From Bacteroidota bacterium (lineage in GTDB: Bacteria > Bacteroidota > Bacteroidia > Flavobacteriales > Flavobacteriaceae): a stretch of DNA of 64,000 nt. The stretch spans positions 1 through 64,000 of the forward strand of contig JAKQHT010000001.1 in assembly GCA_029557895.1 (NCBI GenBank), given 5' to 3'. The position numbers were made by a program, and so were the translations under genes. Of this stretch, positions 1 to 8,629 are shown piece after piece. A model generated the notes under the pieces. That model had not been told where the DNA came from. It made no database searches and saw only the letters and a list, made by a program, of their open reading frames with translations. Each line of letters begins with the position of its first letter. The first letter of the stretch is position 1.

Positions 1-270
1 CCTGCCAGGGAAATCCAAGACAACATTGGACAACGCACCGGCATCGCTCCTGTTGGGCGCATTGTGCAACTGTGCCTTAAGCGCGTTGAGGTTCAACTGG
101 TAGTACTCTGCCGCCATGGGCTGGCTTTTCCTGAATCGCTGTTGTTCGGTGGCTGCTTTGCTGTGCGTGACCTTGGTCCAGACCGATGACCTGTTCTGGG
201 ACCAGCCAACAAGCGAAAACATCAAAACCGCCAAGAAAAACAATCCTGATTTTTTGTAATACTTAATCAT
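1..270 (-). CDS. N-terminus of probable secreted reprolysin-like metallopeptidase (partial)
   Basis: The open frame starts at an ATG at 268-270 and runs off the left edge of the window, so only about 90 residues are present. Residues 1-25 form a signal peptide (MIKYYKK, a hydrophobic stretch, then a cleavage region near GWSQ). The mature start reads WTKV and later YQLNLNALKAQL, NAPNR and SNVVLDFPG. This pattern resembles the N-terminal propeptide of the flavobacterial reprolysin-like metallopeptidases that are usually T9SS cargo. The catalytic HExxH region lies outside the window, so the family is inferred from the propeptide pattern alone. It is transcribed away from the ABC gene at 498, with about 225 bp of AT-rich DNA between them. 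Confidence 0.55.
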   Translation of the reverse strand, partial: MIKYYKKSGLFFLAVLMFSLVGWSQNRSSVWTKVTHSKAATEQQRFRKSQPMAAEYYQLNLNALKAQLHNAPNRSDAGALSNVVLDFPGR

Positions 271-497
271 AGGGGATATAGGTGTTTGTTTAAAATACAA
301 AATAAATTGGAGCAGGGCTCAAATCATTTTTTTGATAATTTTTTTCTGAACCATCCTTAATTAGGGGCCTCTGCGAATTTAACAGAATTTATAGAAATTA
401 ACCCATAAAACACTCAAAATTCTGTGTGTTTCTAAAAATTATTTTTGTCAAATGGATTAATAATTCAATTACTGAATAAAATGTCTACTTTTAGAAC

Positions 498-2189
498 ATG
501 AAAAAGGGAACAATCCTAAATATTGAAAACCTCTCAATTTCAATTATTTCCGGGGGTACAGAAATGAAGGTTGTACGCAACATTTCCTATCATTTGGATC
601 AAAACGAAATTTTGGGCATCGTTGGCGAATCTGGTTCAGGAAAGTCTGTGTCAACGCTCGCCATTTTGGGCTTGTTGCCCAAGAGCACATTGAAAATTAC
701 CAATGGAACCATAACGTTTATGGGGGAAAATTTACTCGAACTTGAGCCCAAAGCGCTTCGAAAAATCAGAGGCAACGCCATTTCCATGATTTTCCAGGAA
801 CCGATGAGTTCACTCAATCCGTCAATGACTTGTGGCAGGCAGGTTCAGGAAATTTTGCTTCAGCACACATCCTTTTCAGACGCCGAAGCAAAAAAGGAAA
901 CCTTATTGCTTTTTGAAAAAGTAAAACTGCCATTGCCTAAACGTGTTTTTGATGCCTATCCACATGAAATTTCGGGGGGACAAAAGCAGCGCGTCATGAT
1001 TGCCATGGCAATAGCCTGTAAACCAAAAATTTTGATTGCCGATGAACCTACCACGGCTTTGGACGTTACGGTTCAAAACGAAATCATCACACTGCTCAAA
1101 CAACTTCAGGCAGACGAAAAAATGAGTGTTATTTTCATTTCGCACGACCTTGCTTTGGTCTCTGAAATTGCGGATAGGGTTTTGGTGATGTACAAAGGCA
1201 AAATTGTAGAACAAGGAACGGTCCGTGATATTTTCCACCTACCACAACACACCTACACAAAAGCTTTGTTGGGTTCTAAACCGTCATTGGACGTAAGGCT
1301 AAAACGTTTGCCCACTATCAATGACTTTATGGATAATATAGAGCGTTCCGAGGTCATAACAACTAAACTGCGCCATTTTAGACATGAAAACCTGTACTCA
1401 AAACCACCTCTACTGGAAGTCATTAATGTGGATAAAACCTACTTTTCTAAAACCGCTTGGTTTGGCAAATCGGCATCTTTCAAAGCTGTGGACGATGTGA
1501 GTTTCAAACTATATGAGGGTGAAACATTGGGATTGGTGGGCGAGTCTGGCTGCGGAAAATCGACGCTTTCCAATGTGATACTACAACTCGACAAAGCCAC
1601 ATCCGGGCAAATCCTGTACCGAGGCAACGATATTGCACTCCTGAAACCGGGGGCCATACGCCAATTGAGAAAGGATATCCAAATCATTTTTCAGGATCCA
1701 TATGCATCGCTCAACCCCCGAATACCCGTTGGCAAGGCCATTATGGAACCCATGAAAGTACACAAAATAGGAGTTTCTGGCGAAGATCGGAAACAAATGG
1801 TACTTGATTTGCTCCAAAAAGTCGGTTTGGATGAAAATGCCTTTGACCGTTATCCGCACGAGTTTTCAGGTGGACAACGCCAGCGCATCGGGATTGCACG
1901 GGCCATAGCTTTGCGGCCCAAACTGATAGTTTGCGACGAATCTGTATCGGCCTTGGACATTTCTGTGCAGGCTCAAGTATTGAACCTGTTGAACGATCTA
2001 AAGGAAAATTTTGGTTTTACCTATATTTTCATTTCACACGACCTGGCCGTTGTAAAATACATGTCAGATAGGCTCGTGGTCATGCACAAGGGCAAAATTG
2101 AGGAAATGGGTGACGCCGATATAATTTATGCCGATCCGAAAAGCGACTACACCAAAAAATTAATTCATGCCATACCCAAAGGGTTATAG
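498..2189 (+). CDS. Double-ATPase oligopeptide/dipeptide ABC transporter ATP-binding protein
   Basis: This 563-residue cytoplasmic protein carries two ABC ATPase domains in one chain, like GsiA or YejF, and would energise uptake of peptides or similar small solutes through a membrane permease. Domain 1 has Walker A GESGSGKS at residues 43-50, the signature SGGQKQR and Walker B LIADEP. Domain 2 has Walker A GESGCGKS near residue 348, the signature SGGQRQR and Walker B LIVCDES. Both Q-loops read IFQ(E/D)P, and each domain has the ISHDLA switch. The C-terminal oligopeptide-transporter tail is present. No permease or binding protein lies beside it, so the partner genes are elsewhere and the substrate cannot be told. 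A possible -7 element, TATTTTTG, lies at 440-447. Confidence 0.93.
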   Translation: MKKGTILNIENLSISIISGGTEMKVVRNISYHLDQNEILGIVGESGSGKSVSTLAILGLLPKSTLKITNGTITFMGENLLELEPKALRKIRGNAISMIFQEPMSSLNPSMTCGRQVQEILLQHTSFSDAEAKKETLLLFEKVKLPLPKRVFDAYPHEISGGQKQRVMIAMAIACKPKILIADEPTTALDVTVQNEIITLLKQLQADEKMSVIFISHDLALVSEIADRVLVMYKGKIVEQGTVRDIFHLPQHTYTKALLGSKPSLDVRLKRLPTINDFMDNIERSEVITTKLRHFRHENLYSKPPLLEVINVDKTYFSKTAWFGKSASFKAVDDVSFKLYEGETLGLVGESGCGKSTLSNVILQLDKATSGQILYRGNDIALLKPGAIRQLRKDIQIIFQDPYASLNPRIPVGKAIMEPMKVHKIGVSGEDRKQMVLDLLQKVGLDENAFDRYPHEFSGGQRQRIGIARAIALRPKLIVCDESVSALDISVQAQVLNLLNDLKENFGFTYIFISHDLAVVKYMSDRLVVMHKGKIEEMGDADIIYADPKSDYTKKLIHAIPKGL

Positions 2190-2328
2190 CATGAATATTT
2201 TTTTGGTCAACATGAAAATTCCTCTGATCAATTTCAAAGTATTCTGAAAGCTTTCTACTAGTTTACTTTCAAAAAGAGCGAGTTTGGGTTGGTTAGGGGC
2301 TGCATTCATGGGTTAAAATTTATGATAG

Positions 2329-2436
2329 ATTTGGGGCTTGATCATAAATCCAATCTTATGGCGATCCAGGGTGATTTTGTAGGTTGGTTCATGGTAGATT
2401 TGGGGCGTTCATAAGTTAGGTTTATGGTAAATTTGG
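2329..2436 (-). repeat. Degenerate copies of the CCCCAAATCTACCAT repeat
   Basis: Read on the minus strand, this stretch contains CCAAATTTACCATAAACC, then GCCCCAAATCTACCATGAA, then GCCCCAAATCTATCATAAA. These match the first half of the 40-bp repeat at 27075-27114 and 27310-27349. The middle copy, ending near 2406, is exact over 19 bases and continues with a recognisable AACCTAC. It lies in a 3' intergenic region like the other copies. Confidence 0.55.
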
Positions 2437-2591
2437 TTGTTTAGATTTGGTTTTGTAAATATGAAATTAATTTTTTAAATATCAGTCAAAATACCATTAA
2501 AATCGATGAAATGCATGTTTTTTTAACTTTTTAATCGATATATTATGTATTTTCTTACAAATTTTTATTGATTTCATTGTGCCCATAAAAC

Positions 2592-2619
2592 CAAAAAAGC
2601 TACCGTTGTGGCAGCTTTT
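2592..2619 (-). terminator. Rho-independent terminator of scoAB
   Basis: On the minus strand a 9-bp stem (AAAGCTGCC pairing with GGTAGCTTT, one G-T pair) closes a 5-base loop and is followed by a run of T residues, about 25 bp beyond the scoB stop codon. Confidence 0.75.
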
Positions 2620-2641
2620 ACGATAATATTTATACGTGTTC

Positions 2642-3295
2642 TTACAAGATCATTTCGGGAATATCTCCTTCCACAATCAACGTGCCTTCGGTCGCTTTGA
2701 TGATGTCTTCAACCTGTACGCCCGGTGCGCGTTCCAACAGTTTGAAGCCTTTATCGGTTACCTCTATAACAGCTAGGTTGCTCACAATTTTTTTGACACA
2801 ACCCACACCGGTTAAAGGCAACGAGCATTGTTTCAAAAGTTTTGATTCACCTTCTTTATTGGTGTGCATCATCGCCACGATGATGTTTTCTGCACTCGCT
2901 ACCAGATCCATGGCTCCGCCCATACCTTTTACCATTTTCCCGGGAATTTTCCAGTTGGCGATATCTCCTTTTTCTGAAACTTCCATTGCGCCAAGTATGG
3001 TGAGGTGTACGTGCTTGCCCCGAATCATAGAAAAACTCAGCGATGAATCAAAAAAACTGGCGCCGGGCAATGTAGTAATAGTCTGTTTGCCGGCATTGAT
3101 AAGGTCTGCGTCTTCTTCGCCTTCATAGGGGAATGGGCCCATGCCCAATACGCCGTTTTCGCTTTGGAATTCCACCTGTATATCATCTCTGACATAGTTG
3201 GCGACCAGTGTTGGGATACCTATGCCCAGATTTACATAATAGCCGTCTTTGACTTCTTTTGCGATGCGTTTTGCTATTCCAATTTTGTCTAACAT
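2642..3295 (-). CDS. scoB: 3-oxoacid CoA-transferase subunit B
   Basis: This is the 217-residue B subunit of succinyl-CoA:3-oxoacid (acetoacetate) CoA-transferase. With subunit A it moves CoA from succinyl-CoA to acetoacetate so that ketone bodies or amino-acid breakdown products can enter the TCA cycle. The sequence has the subunit B hallmarks: GYYVNLGIGIPTLV near the N-terminus, QSENGVLGMGP (the SENG motif holding the catalytic glutamate, about residues 45-48) and a GGAMDLV segment. Length is normal for a separate B subunit. It begins one base after the scoA stop codon, so the two are translated together, and it is followed by a hairpin terminator. Confidence 0.95.
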   Translation of the reverse strand: MLDKIGIAKRIAKEVKDGYYVNLGIGIPTLVANYVRDDIQVEFQSENGVLGMGPFPYEGEEDADLINAGKQTITTLPGASFFDSSLSFSMIRGKHVHLTILGAMEVSEKGDIANWKIPGKMVKGMGGAMDLVASAENIIVAMMHTNKEGESKLLKQCSLPLTGVGCVKKIVSNLAVIEVTDKGFKLLERAPGVQVEDIIKATEGTLIVEGDIPEMIL

Positions 3296-3296
3296 A

Positions 3297-3998
3297 TCAA
3301 TCTCTTTTTCTAACGGTACGTTGTTCTATTCGCTTTTCGTAGTTATTTCCCTGAAAAATTCTCTGGATAAAAATCCCGGGTATATGGATTTGATTAGGAT
3401 CCAGGCTTCCCGCAGGCAAAAGCTCTTCGACTTCTGCTACGGTAATCTTTGCAGAACCGCACATGGCTGGGTTGAAATTTCTTGCGGTACCTTTAAAAAT
3501 GAGGTTGCCCGCCTCATCACCTTTCCATGCTTTAACAAAGGAAAAATCGGCCTCAAAAGCTTTTTCAAGTACGTACATTTTGCCGTTAAATTCTCTGGTT
3601 TCTTTGCCTTCAGCGACTTCTGTACCATAACCTGCAGGTGTAAAAAATGCAGGAAACCCAGATTGTGCCGCTCTACAACGTTCCACAAGCGTTCCCTGCG
3701 GTACAAGTTCTACATCGAGTTCGCCGTTCAACATCTGGCGTTCAAATTCATCATTTTCGCCCACATACGATGATATCATTTTTTTGATCTGGCGTTTTTG
3801 TAACAACATTCCCAATCCAAAATCGTCCACGCCGGCATTGTTGGATATACAGGTAAGGCCGTTGACGTTCATTTCCACCAAAGCTTTGATGGCGTTTTCG
3901 GGAATGCCGCATAGCCCGAAACCGCCAAGCATCAGGGTCATGCCGCTTTCAACACCTTGCATTGCTTCTTTTACATTGTTTACTTTTTTGTTGATCAT
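3297..3998 (-). CDS. scoA: 3-oxoacid CoA-transferase subunit A
   Basis: This 233-residue protein is the A subunit partner of scoB. It carries the family glycine-rich segment [15 protein letters not shown] near residues 22-36, [13 protein letters not shown], and the TPAGYGTEV region. The start codon at 3998 gives [13 protein letters not shown], a usual N-terminus for the family. scoA is first in the two-gene operon. Upstream, about 200 bp separates it from the end of the PBP1A gene on the same strand, and that gap holds a terminator, so scoAB is probably its own transcription unit. Confidence 0.95.
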   Translation of the reverse strand: MINKKVNNVKEAMQGVESGMTLMLGGFGLCGIPENAIKALVEMNVNGLTCISNNAGVDDFGLGMLLQKRQIKKMISSYVGENDEFERQMLNGELDVELVPQGTLVERCRAAQSGFPAFFTPAGYGTEVAEGKETREFNGKMYVLEKAFEADFSFVKAWKGDEAGNLIFKGTARNFNPAMCGSAKITVAEVEELLPAGSLDPNQIHIPGIFIQRIFQGNNYEKRIEQRTVRKRD

Positions 3999-4142
3999 TA
4001 GAAATAGTTTTGTTCGGTTTGTATTTCGGTTATTTGGTCAACACCTTGCTAATATTGCCTAATTATTTGTTTTTCCGACATTTAAATGTGTCGATAACCC
4101 AATGGCCCAGTAATTGGTTTTGAGTCTGAAAAATACAAAAAT

Positions 4143-4177
4143 AAAAAGCCAATCCAAACTATTTGAATCGGCTTTTG
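4143..4177 (-). terminator. Terminator of the ricT-gldH-PBP1A operon
   Basis: An imperfect stem of about 14 bp (AAAAGCCGATTCAAA against TTTGGATTGGCTTTT on the minus strand) with a 4-base loop ends in a T run about 20 bp after the PBP1A stop codon. Confidence 0.7.
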
Positions 4178-4196
4178 TATCGTATATGGATTTGGT

Positions 4197-6503
4197 TTAA
4201 AAAAAATCGTCTATAAATCCTTCGGTATCGGTAGTGGGTTGAGTGGTCGTCTTGCTGCAATCGACGTTTATGGATAGTTGTTTGGGCACTTCAAAAGCGG
4301 ATGACGACACATCCAATGTTTTGTCGGCATAGCAACTTTTCATATAAACGCCCCAGATAGGCAAGGCCATGGAGGCGCCTTGGCCATAAGTAATGGTTTT
4401 AAAATGCGCTGCTCTGTCTTCTGCACCTACCCAAACGCCCGTGACCAGGTTTGGCACCATACCCATAAACCATCCGTCACTTTGGTTTTGTGTTGTTCCG
4501 GTTTTTCCCGCAATTGGATTTGTAAATCCGTATGGGTAACCTGTTATGATTTCTTTATATACGCCCGATGCCTCGCCTGTTCTTCTTAATCGTGCCCCAG
4601 AGCCGCTTTCGGTCACACCTTCCATTAGGTTGACGGTCACGTAGGCAACTTCTTCGCTCAACACATCTTTGGTCTTTGGCGTAAACTGGTAAAGTAACGT
4701 ACCGTTTTTGTCTTCGATGCGGGTGACCATAACAGGTTCGTTATAAACTCCTTTATTTGCAAAAGTAGCGTAAGCTGCAACCATTTCATAAACGCTCAAG
4801 TCTGGTGTTCCGAGGGCGATGGCTGGCACGGCCGGGATATCGGATTGTATCCCAAGGTTTCGGGCCATGTCCACAACGGGTTCGGGACCGATTTTGTCCA
4901 TCAAACGTGCCGTAATGGTGTTGATGGAATTTGCCAATGCGCTTTTTAGTGTCCTGAAGCCTCCGTATTTGCCATCAGAGTTTTTGGCCGTCCACGGTAG
5001 GGGGTTGCCAAATTTCAAGGCTTCTATGGTAATTGGGGTGTTGGGGAACGTGTCGCAAGGTGAAAGGTGCAACTGGTCAATGGCTGTGGCATAGACAAAT
5101 GGTTTGAATGTAGAACCTACTTGCCGTTTGCCTTGCTTGACGTGGTCGTACTGAAAGTGTTTCATGTTGATACCGCCCACCCAAGCTTTGACGTGACCCG
5201 TTTGTGGCTCCATGGACATCAAGCCGGTATGCAAAAACATTTTGTAATAACGCATAGAATCGGCGGGCTTCATAATTGTGTCTATCTCGCCTTTCCATGA
5301 GAAAATGGTCATTGGCACGGGTATGTCAAACGAGGCAATGATTTCTTTATCGGATTTGCCGTTTAGTTTCATGACCCTCCAACGTTCAGACTGTCGCATG
5401 CTTTGGTTGAGGAGTTTTGTGATCTCTTCGTTTGTAAGCCCCAAAAAAGGAGCGGTTTTATTGCGTTCGGGCGTGTTTTGATGGAAAAATTCGGCTTGTA
5501 GTCTTGCCATGTGCTTTTCAACGGCATCTTCTGCATATTTCTGCATCCTTGAATCGATGGTCGTAAAGATTTTCAAACCACTGTTATAGAGGTTGTATTT
5601 AGTCCCATCGGGCTTGGGGTTTTGCTCGATCCAGTCTTTCATAAACCCTTTGAGATATTCCCTGAAATAAGTGGCTGTGCCTTCGCGGTGCGACTGGGGT
5701 GAGTAATGCAGGCCCAATTCCAATTTTTGTATCGAATCTTTAACTGCTTTAGTTATATAATCGTATTTTTCCATTTGTGCCAAGACCACGTTTCGCCTGT
5801 TTTTGGTGCCTTCGGGATTGCGATGTGGTCTGGGGTTGTATAACGATGAATTTTTGAACATCCCTACTAACATGGCAGATTCTTTAAGGTCGAGTTCGTT
5901 TGGTTCTTTGTCAAAATAAATACTGGAAGCACTACGGATACCATCGGCGTTGTTTCCAAAATCGTAGATGTTGAAGTACATGGCGATGATTTCTTCTTTG
6001 GTGTATTGCCGCTCCAAGCGAATGGCAATGATCCATTCCTTTAGTTTCTGAAGGCTTCTTTCGACTATGTTTTTTGAACCTTCGCCATGAAAGAGCTGTT
6101 TGGCCAATTGTTGCGAAATGGTACTTGCACCACCTCCGCCACCAAGTTTAAAAATAGCCCTCAAGGTACCTCTGGCATCTATGCCCGAATGGTTGTGAAA
6201 GCGAGTATCTTCAGTGGCAATCAGTGCGTTTACCAGATCTTGGGGCAATTCGTTATAGTCCACTGGGGTTCGGTTATCATTCAGGTAAAATTTTCCCAGT
6301 GTTTTCCCGTCGGAGGAGATAATCTCGGTGGCGAGGTTGGTTTTTGGGTTTTCCAAAACCGTGTGGTCGGGCATTTCACCAAAAGCGCCCCAAGAAGCGA
6401 GCAGGAACAACAAAGCGACAAACAAGACACCGCTCAAAAACAATATCCAAAACCAACGGATATATTTTGAAAAATTCAGGGGCGCAACTTTCTTTTTTGC
6501 CAT
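4197..6503 (-). CDS. Class A penicillin-binding protein 1A (glycosyltransferase/transpeptidase)
   Basis: This 768-residue bifunctional enzyme polymerises and cross-links peptidoglycan at the outer face of the inner membrane. One transmembrane segment lies at about residues 15-38. The glycosyltransferase (GT51) domain follows, with the catalytic glutamate in ATEDTRFHNHSGID near residue 98 and GGGGASTISQQLAKQLF. The transpeptidase domain has the nucleophile motif STFK near residue 464, SxN as SIN near 523 and KTGTT near 669. All key residues are present. It is the last gene of ricT-gldH-PBP1A, starting 9 bp after the gldH stop codon. The family would be called mrcA or ponA in other bacteria. 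Confidence 0.95.
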   Translation of the reverse strand: MAKKKVAPLNFSKYIRWFWILFLSGVLFVALLFLLASWGAFGEMPDHTVLENPKTNLATEIISSDGKTLGKFYLNDNRTPVDYNELPQDLVNALIATEDTRFHNHSGIDARGTLRAIFKLGGGGGASTISQQLAKQLFHGEGSKNIVERSLQKLKEWIIAIRLERQYTKEEIIAMYFNIYDFGNNADGIRSASSIYFDKEPNELDLKESAMLVGMFKNSSLYNPRPHRNPEGTKNRRNVVLAQMEKYDYITKAVKDSIQKLELGLHYSPQSHREGTATYFREYLKGFMKDWIEQNPKPDGTKYNLYNSGLKIFTTIDSRMQKYAEDAVEKHMARLQAEFFHQNTPERNKTAPFLGLTNEEITKLLNQSMRQSERWRVMKLNGKSDKEIIASFDIPVPMTIFSWKGEIDTIMKPADSMRYYKMFLHTGLMSMEPQTGHVKAWVGGINMKHFQYDHVKQGKRQVGSTFKPFVYATAIDQLHLSPCDTFPNTPITIEALKFGNPLPWTAKNSDGKYGGFRTLKSALANSINTITARLMDKIGPEPVVDMARNLGIQSDIPAVPAIALGTPDLSVYEMVAAYATFANKGVYNEPVMVTRIEDKNGTLLYQFTPKTKDVLSEEVAYVTVNLMEGVTESGSGARLRRTGEASGVYKEIITGYPYGFTNPIAGKTGTTQNQSDGWFMGMVPNLVTGVWVGAEDRAAHFKTITYGQGASMALPIWGVYMKSCYADKTLDVSSSAFEVPKQLSINVDCSKTTTQPTTDTEGFIDDFF

Positions 6504-6512
6504 AGTGTCACG

Positions 6513-7013
6513 TTATTTGTTTTTGTTTTCTATTCTAAACCCAACATCGGTAATGCCTTCAAGCTTATCAACGCCGTTTACCTGTCCATTATTACGCATG
6601 GCATGCCTTATTTTGATTTCATAGTTCCCTTTTTCGCTGAATACAAAGGGTTTGTCGTGGCCTTTATACCATAATTTGTTTTCTTTGATGTCCGTAAAAC
6701 CTTGGCCCAAAAGTTCGCCATTGGGTTTTGCCATTTGGTATTCCAGTGTGTCTTTTATGGTTTTGCCGTGGGGATATTGCATTTCTACAATCAAAAAAAG
6801 ATTGCTGAACTTGTAAGTGTTTGTATTCCTGATGTTAATGAACAGATTGTAGGGGCGAAGGGTATCGGACGTGGTATAATTGAATGTTGCCGGATCGTCT
6901 TTATCCCATGCGCCGTGGATGGATCGGTAGTCATCAAAAACCCTGTCTGTGTCACAAGAGAGCAACAAGAGCAAAATAAAAAACAAAAGAAAAAAAGGTT
7001 TATTTTTTGTCAT
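6513..7013 (-). CDS. gldH: Gliding motility lipoprotein GldH
   Basis: GldH is a lipoprotein needed for gliding motility and T9SS function in flavobacteria. The start chosen is the ATG at 7011-7013, giving 166 residues beginning MTKNKPFF. A longer open frame goes back to 7151, but it only adds a basic stretch lying inside ricT and has no signal peptide at its start. From the chosen start there is a lipoprotein signal peptide with lipobox LLLSC, so the acylated cysteine would be residue 20. The mature part has the GldH-type pattern of VFDDYRSI near its start and WDKDDPATF, followed by beta-rich sequence. It overlaps the 3' end of ricT by 14 bp, which suggests coupled translation. Confidence 0.9.
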   Translation of the reverse strand: MTKNKPFFLLFFILLLLLSCDTDRVFDDYRSIHGAWDKDDPATFNYTTSDTLRPYNLFINIRNTNTYKFSNLFLIVEMQYPHGKTIKDTLEYQMAKPNGELLGQGFTDIKENKLWYKGHDKPFVFSEKGNYEIKIRHAMRNNGQVNGVDKLEGITDVGFRIENKNK

Positions 7014-8235
7014 TGTTCTTGTTGTGCTTTGGTGGGCGTTGCTGCCATTTCTTTTTTGGTTTGGGTTCTTGCCGTTGTACCGTTTCGGCTTCTTTTTTAG
7101 GTTGTGGGGCTTTGCCCTTTCTGCGTTTGTTCCTTCGTTTTGGTGTGTCAAATCTGGTCAAGCTGTCTTGTCCGACAACGTTTTCAAAATCTGCAACCAC
7201 TTCGTCTATCAGTTCAGAAGCATATTCTTCTACGCTCGGCACTTTTTCCTTCTTTTTGTTGCGCTCAATGATTTCTTGTACTTGGGCGGTAGTAAGTTTG
7301 TGCCAGTTCATCCATTCACCTTCATAGGCAAACCACATATGGCCTTTGAAAATATCTGTTTTTTGGCATATTGCGGTTCCTTTTTCAGTGTAAAGTTTGG
7401 TGTCGGTTCTCGGGAAATCTTTTAGTGCGTCCAGATAGGTGTCTAGCTCGTAGTTGAGACAGCACTTCAGTTTTCCGCATTGGCCGGCTAGTTTTAACGG
7501 GTTCAATGACAATTGCTGGTATCTTGCGGCCGAAGTACTGACGCTTCTAAAATCTGTGAGCCATGTGGAACAGCAGAGTTCACGTCCACATGAGCCGATG
7601 CCGCCAAGTCTGGAGGCCTCTTGCCTAAAGCCTACTTGCTTCATCTCAATGCGTGTCTTGAATTCTCTTGCGAACAGTTTTATCAATTCCCTGAAATCTA
7701 CTCGGTCTTCCGCAGTGTAATAAAAAGTGGCCTTGCTGCCGTCGCCCTGAAACTCAATGTCGGATATTTTCATTTGCAGTCTCAAATGAATGGCAAATTG
7801 GCGCGCTTTGACTTTCATTGGCTCTTCTTTTTCTCGTGCTTCAGTCCAGACTTCGATGTCGCGTTTGGTAGCTTTGCGGTATATTTTCAATACTTCTTCG
7901 GCGTTGTTGATGTCTATTTTTTTGCGCTTCATCTGTATTTTTACCAGCTCTCCGGTTAGGGTTACCATACCGATATCATGTCCTGCTTGTGCCTGTGTTG
8001 CCACAAGGTCACCAATGTTCAAAGGGAGTTTTTCATTGTTTGTGTAGTATTGTTTCCTGCCGTTCTTAAAACGAACCTCGACACCCAAAAAAGGCTCTTG
8101 GCCCTGTGGAAGTGACATATTGGATAACCAGTCGAAGACCGTTAACTTGTTACAGCTGTCGGTGCCACAAGTGCCATTGTTCTTACAGCCACGGGGCTGG
8201 CCTCCTTTTTCGGTTGAGCAGCTATTGCAACCCAT
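7000..8235 (-). CDS. ricT: PSP1-domain protein, RicT/YaaT-like
   Basis: This 411-residue cytoplasmic protein has a PSP1 domain and belongs to the RicT (YaaT) family, which in Bacillus works in a complex affecting RNA processing. The N-terminus is rich in cysteine (MGCNSCS, GCKNNGTCGTDSC). The PSP1 core has the conserved cysteine region GGIGSCGRELCCSTW and a second CGKLKCCLNYE, likely ligands for a metal or iron-sulfur centre. The last 60 residues are lysine- and proline-rich and probably disordered. It is first in the operon with gldH and PBP1A, an order often seen in Bacteroidota. The role in this phylum is not established. Confidence 0.88.
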   Translation of the reverse strand: MGCNSCSTEKGGQPRGCKNNGTCGTDSCNKLTVFDWLSNMSLPQGQEPFLGVEVRFKNGRKQYYTNNEKLPLNIGDLVATQAQAGHDIGMVTLTGELVKIQMKRKKIDINNAEEVLKIYRKATKRDIEVWTEAREKEEPMKVKARQFAIHLRLQMKISDIEFQGDGSKATFYYTAEDRVDFRELIKLFAREFKTRIEMKQVGFRQEASRLGGIGSCGRELCCSTWLTDFRSVSTSAARYQQLSLNPLKLAGQCGKLKCCLNYELDTYLDALKDFPRTDTKLYTEKGTAICQKTDIFKGHMWFAYEGEWMNWHKLTTAQVQEIIERNKKKEKVPSVEEYASELIDEVVADFENVVGQDSLTRFDTPKRRNKRRKGKAPQPKKEAETVQRQEPKPKKKWQQRPPKHNKNNDKK

Positions 8236-8629
8236 AGTAATTTTATATATAAAATCCGCACGTAACCCGGCGAATGACGATTAATGGTTCTTTTTGGGAT
8301 GTAAAGATAAGATTAATTATTAATGTTTGCCGTAAACCTTTTTTTGAAGTGAAATGAAGTGTGGCATTTCATGCCTATAACAAATTTTTTGCATTGCAAT
8401 ACAATGCTCGGCAACAAGGGTTTGCCGTAAAGGAAGACGGTTCCACGGGGCAGCGGAACCGTATTATCGGTACTTGAAATACTTTTTATCAAATTTCTCC
8501 AAATAATTGGAAACCATAGCATGACCGTCCCAAAACGATATCAATGGCCGTCCTTGATTTATTTCATATCCTTACTTTGCAGTTCATTAGTTTTCTATAG
8601 GGTGTTTATAATAGGAACGATATTGCATT
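8236..8629. other. Intergenic region between the large secreted protein gene and ricT
   Basis: This 394-bp stretch contains no convincing gene. It would be the 3' region of the 1,721-residue gene and the leader of ricT, all on the minus strand. A strong hairpin at 8437-8462 (8-bp perfect stem ACGGTTCC/GGAACCGT) and a smaller GCATTG/CAATGC dyad near 8391 are the only structures I see. Confidence 0.5.
8437..8462 (-). other. GC-rich hairpin between the large gene and ricT
   Basis: ACGGTTCC and GGAACCGT form a perfect 8-bp stem around a 10-base loop. No clean T run follows on either strand (the minus strand continues CTTCCTTTACGG), so it could be a weak terminator for the upstream gene or a leader structure of ricT. 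Confidence 0.35.

Larger units (their letters stand above)
2190..2641. other. Intergenic region between convergent genes, with degenerate repeat copies
   Basis: There is no credible gene in this 452-bp stretch between the ends of the ABC gene and scoB. At about 2329-2436 it holds three partial copies of a sequence also found at 27075 and 27310: TTTATGATAGATTTGGGGC, TTCATGGTAGATTTGGGGC and TTTATGGTAAATTTGG. The remainder is very AT-rich and includes ATCGATGAAATGCATG near 2502. The scoB terminator sits at its right end. Confidence 0.6.

Noticed and set aside
3249-3773. Open frame of 174 codons antisense to scoA
   Set aside because: It lies almost entirely inside scoA, whose product is clearly recognised, and its translation has no family features.
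7014-7151. Longer N-terminus for GldH
   Set aside because: It would put 46 basic residues in front of the lipoprotein signal peptide and lies inside ricT; the ATG at 7013 gives a proper lipobox.
8313-8522. Open frame of 69 codons on the minus strand ahead of ricT
   Set aside because: It spans the hairpin at 8437-8462 and AT-rich spacer, with no recognisable motif or start context.
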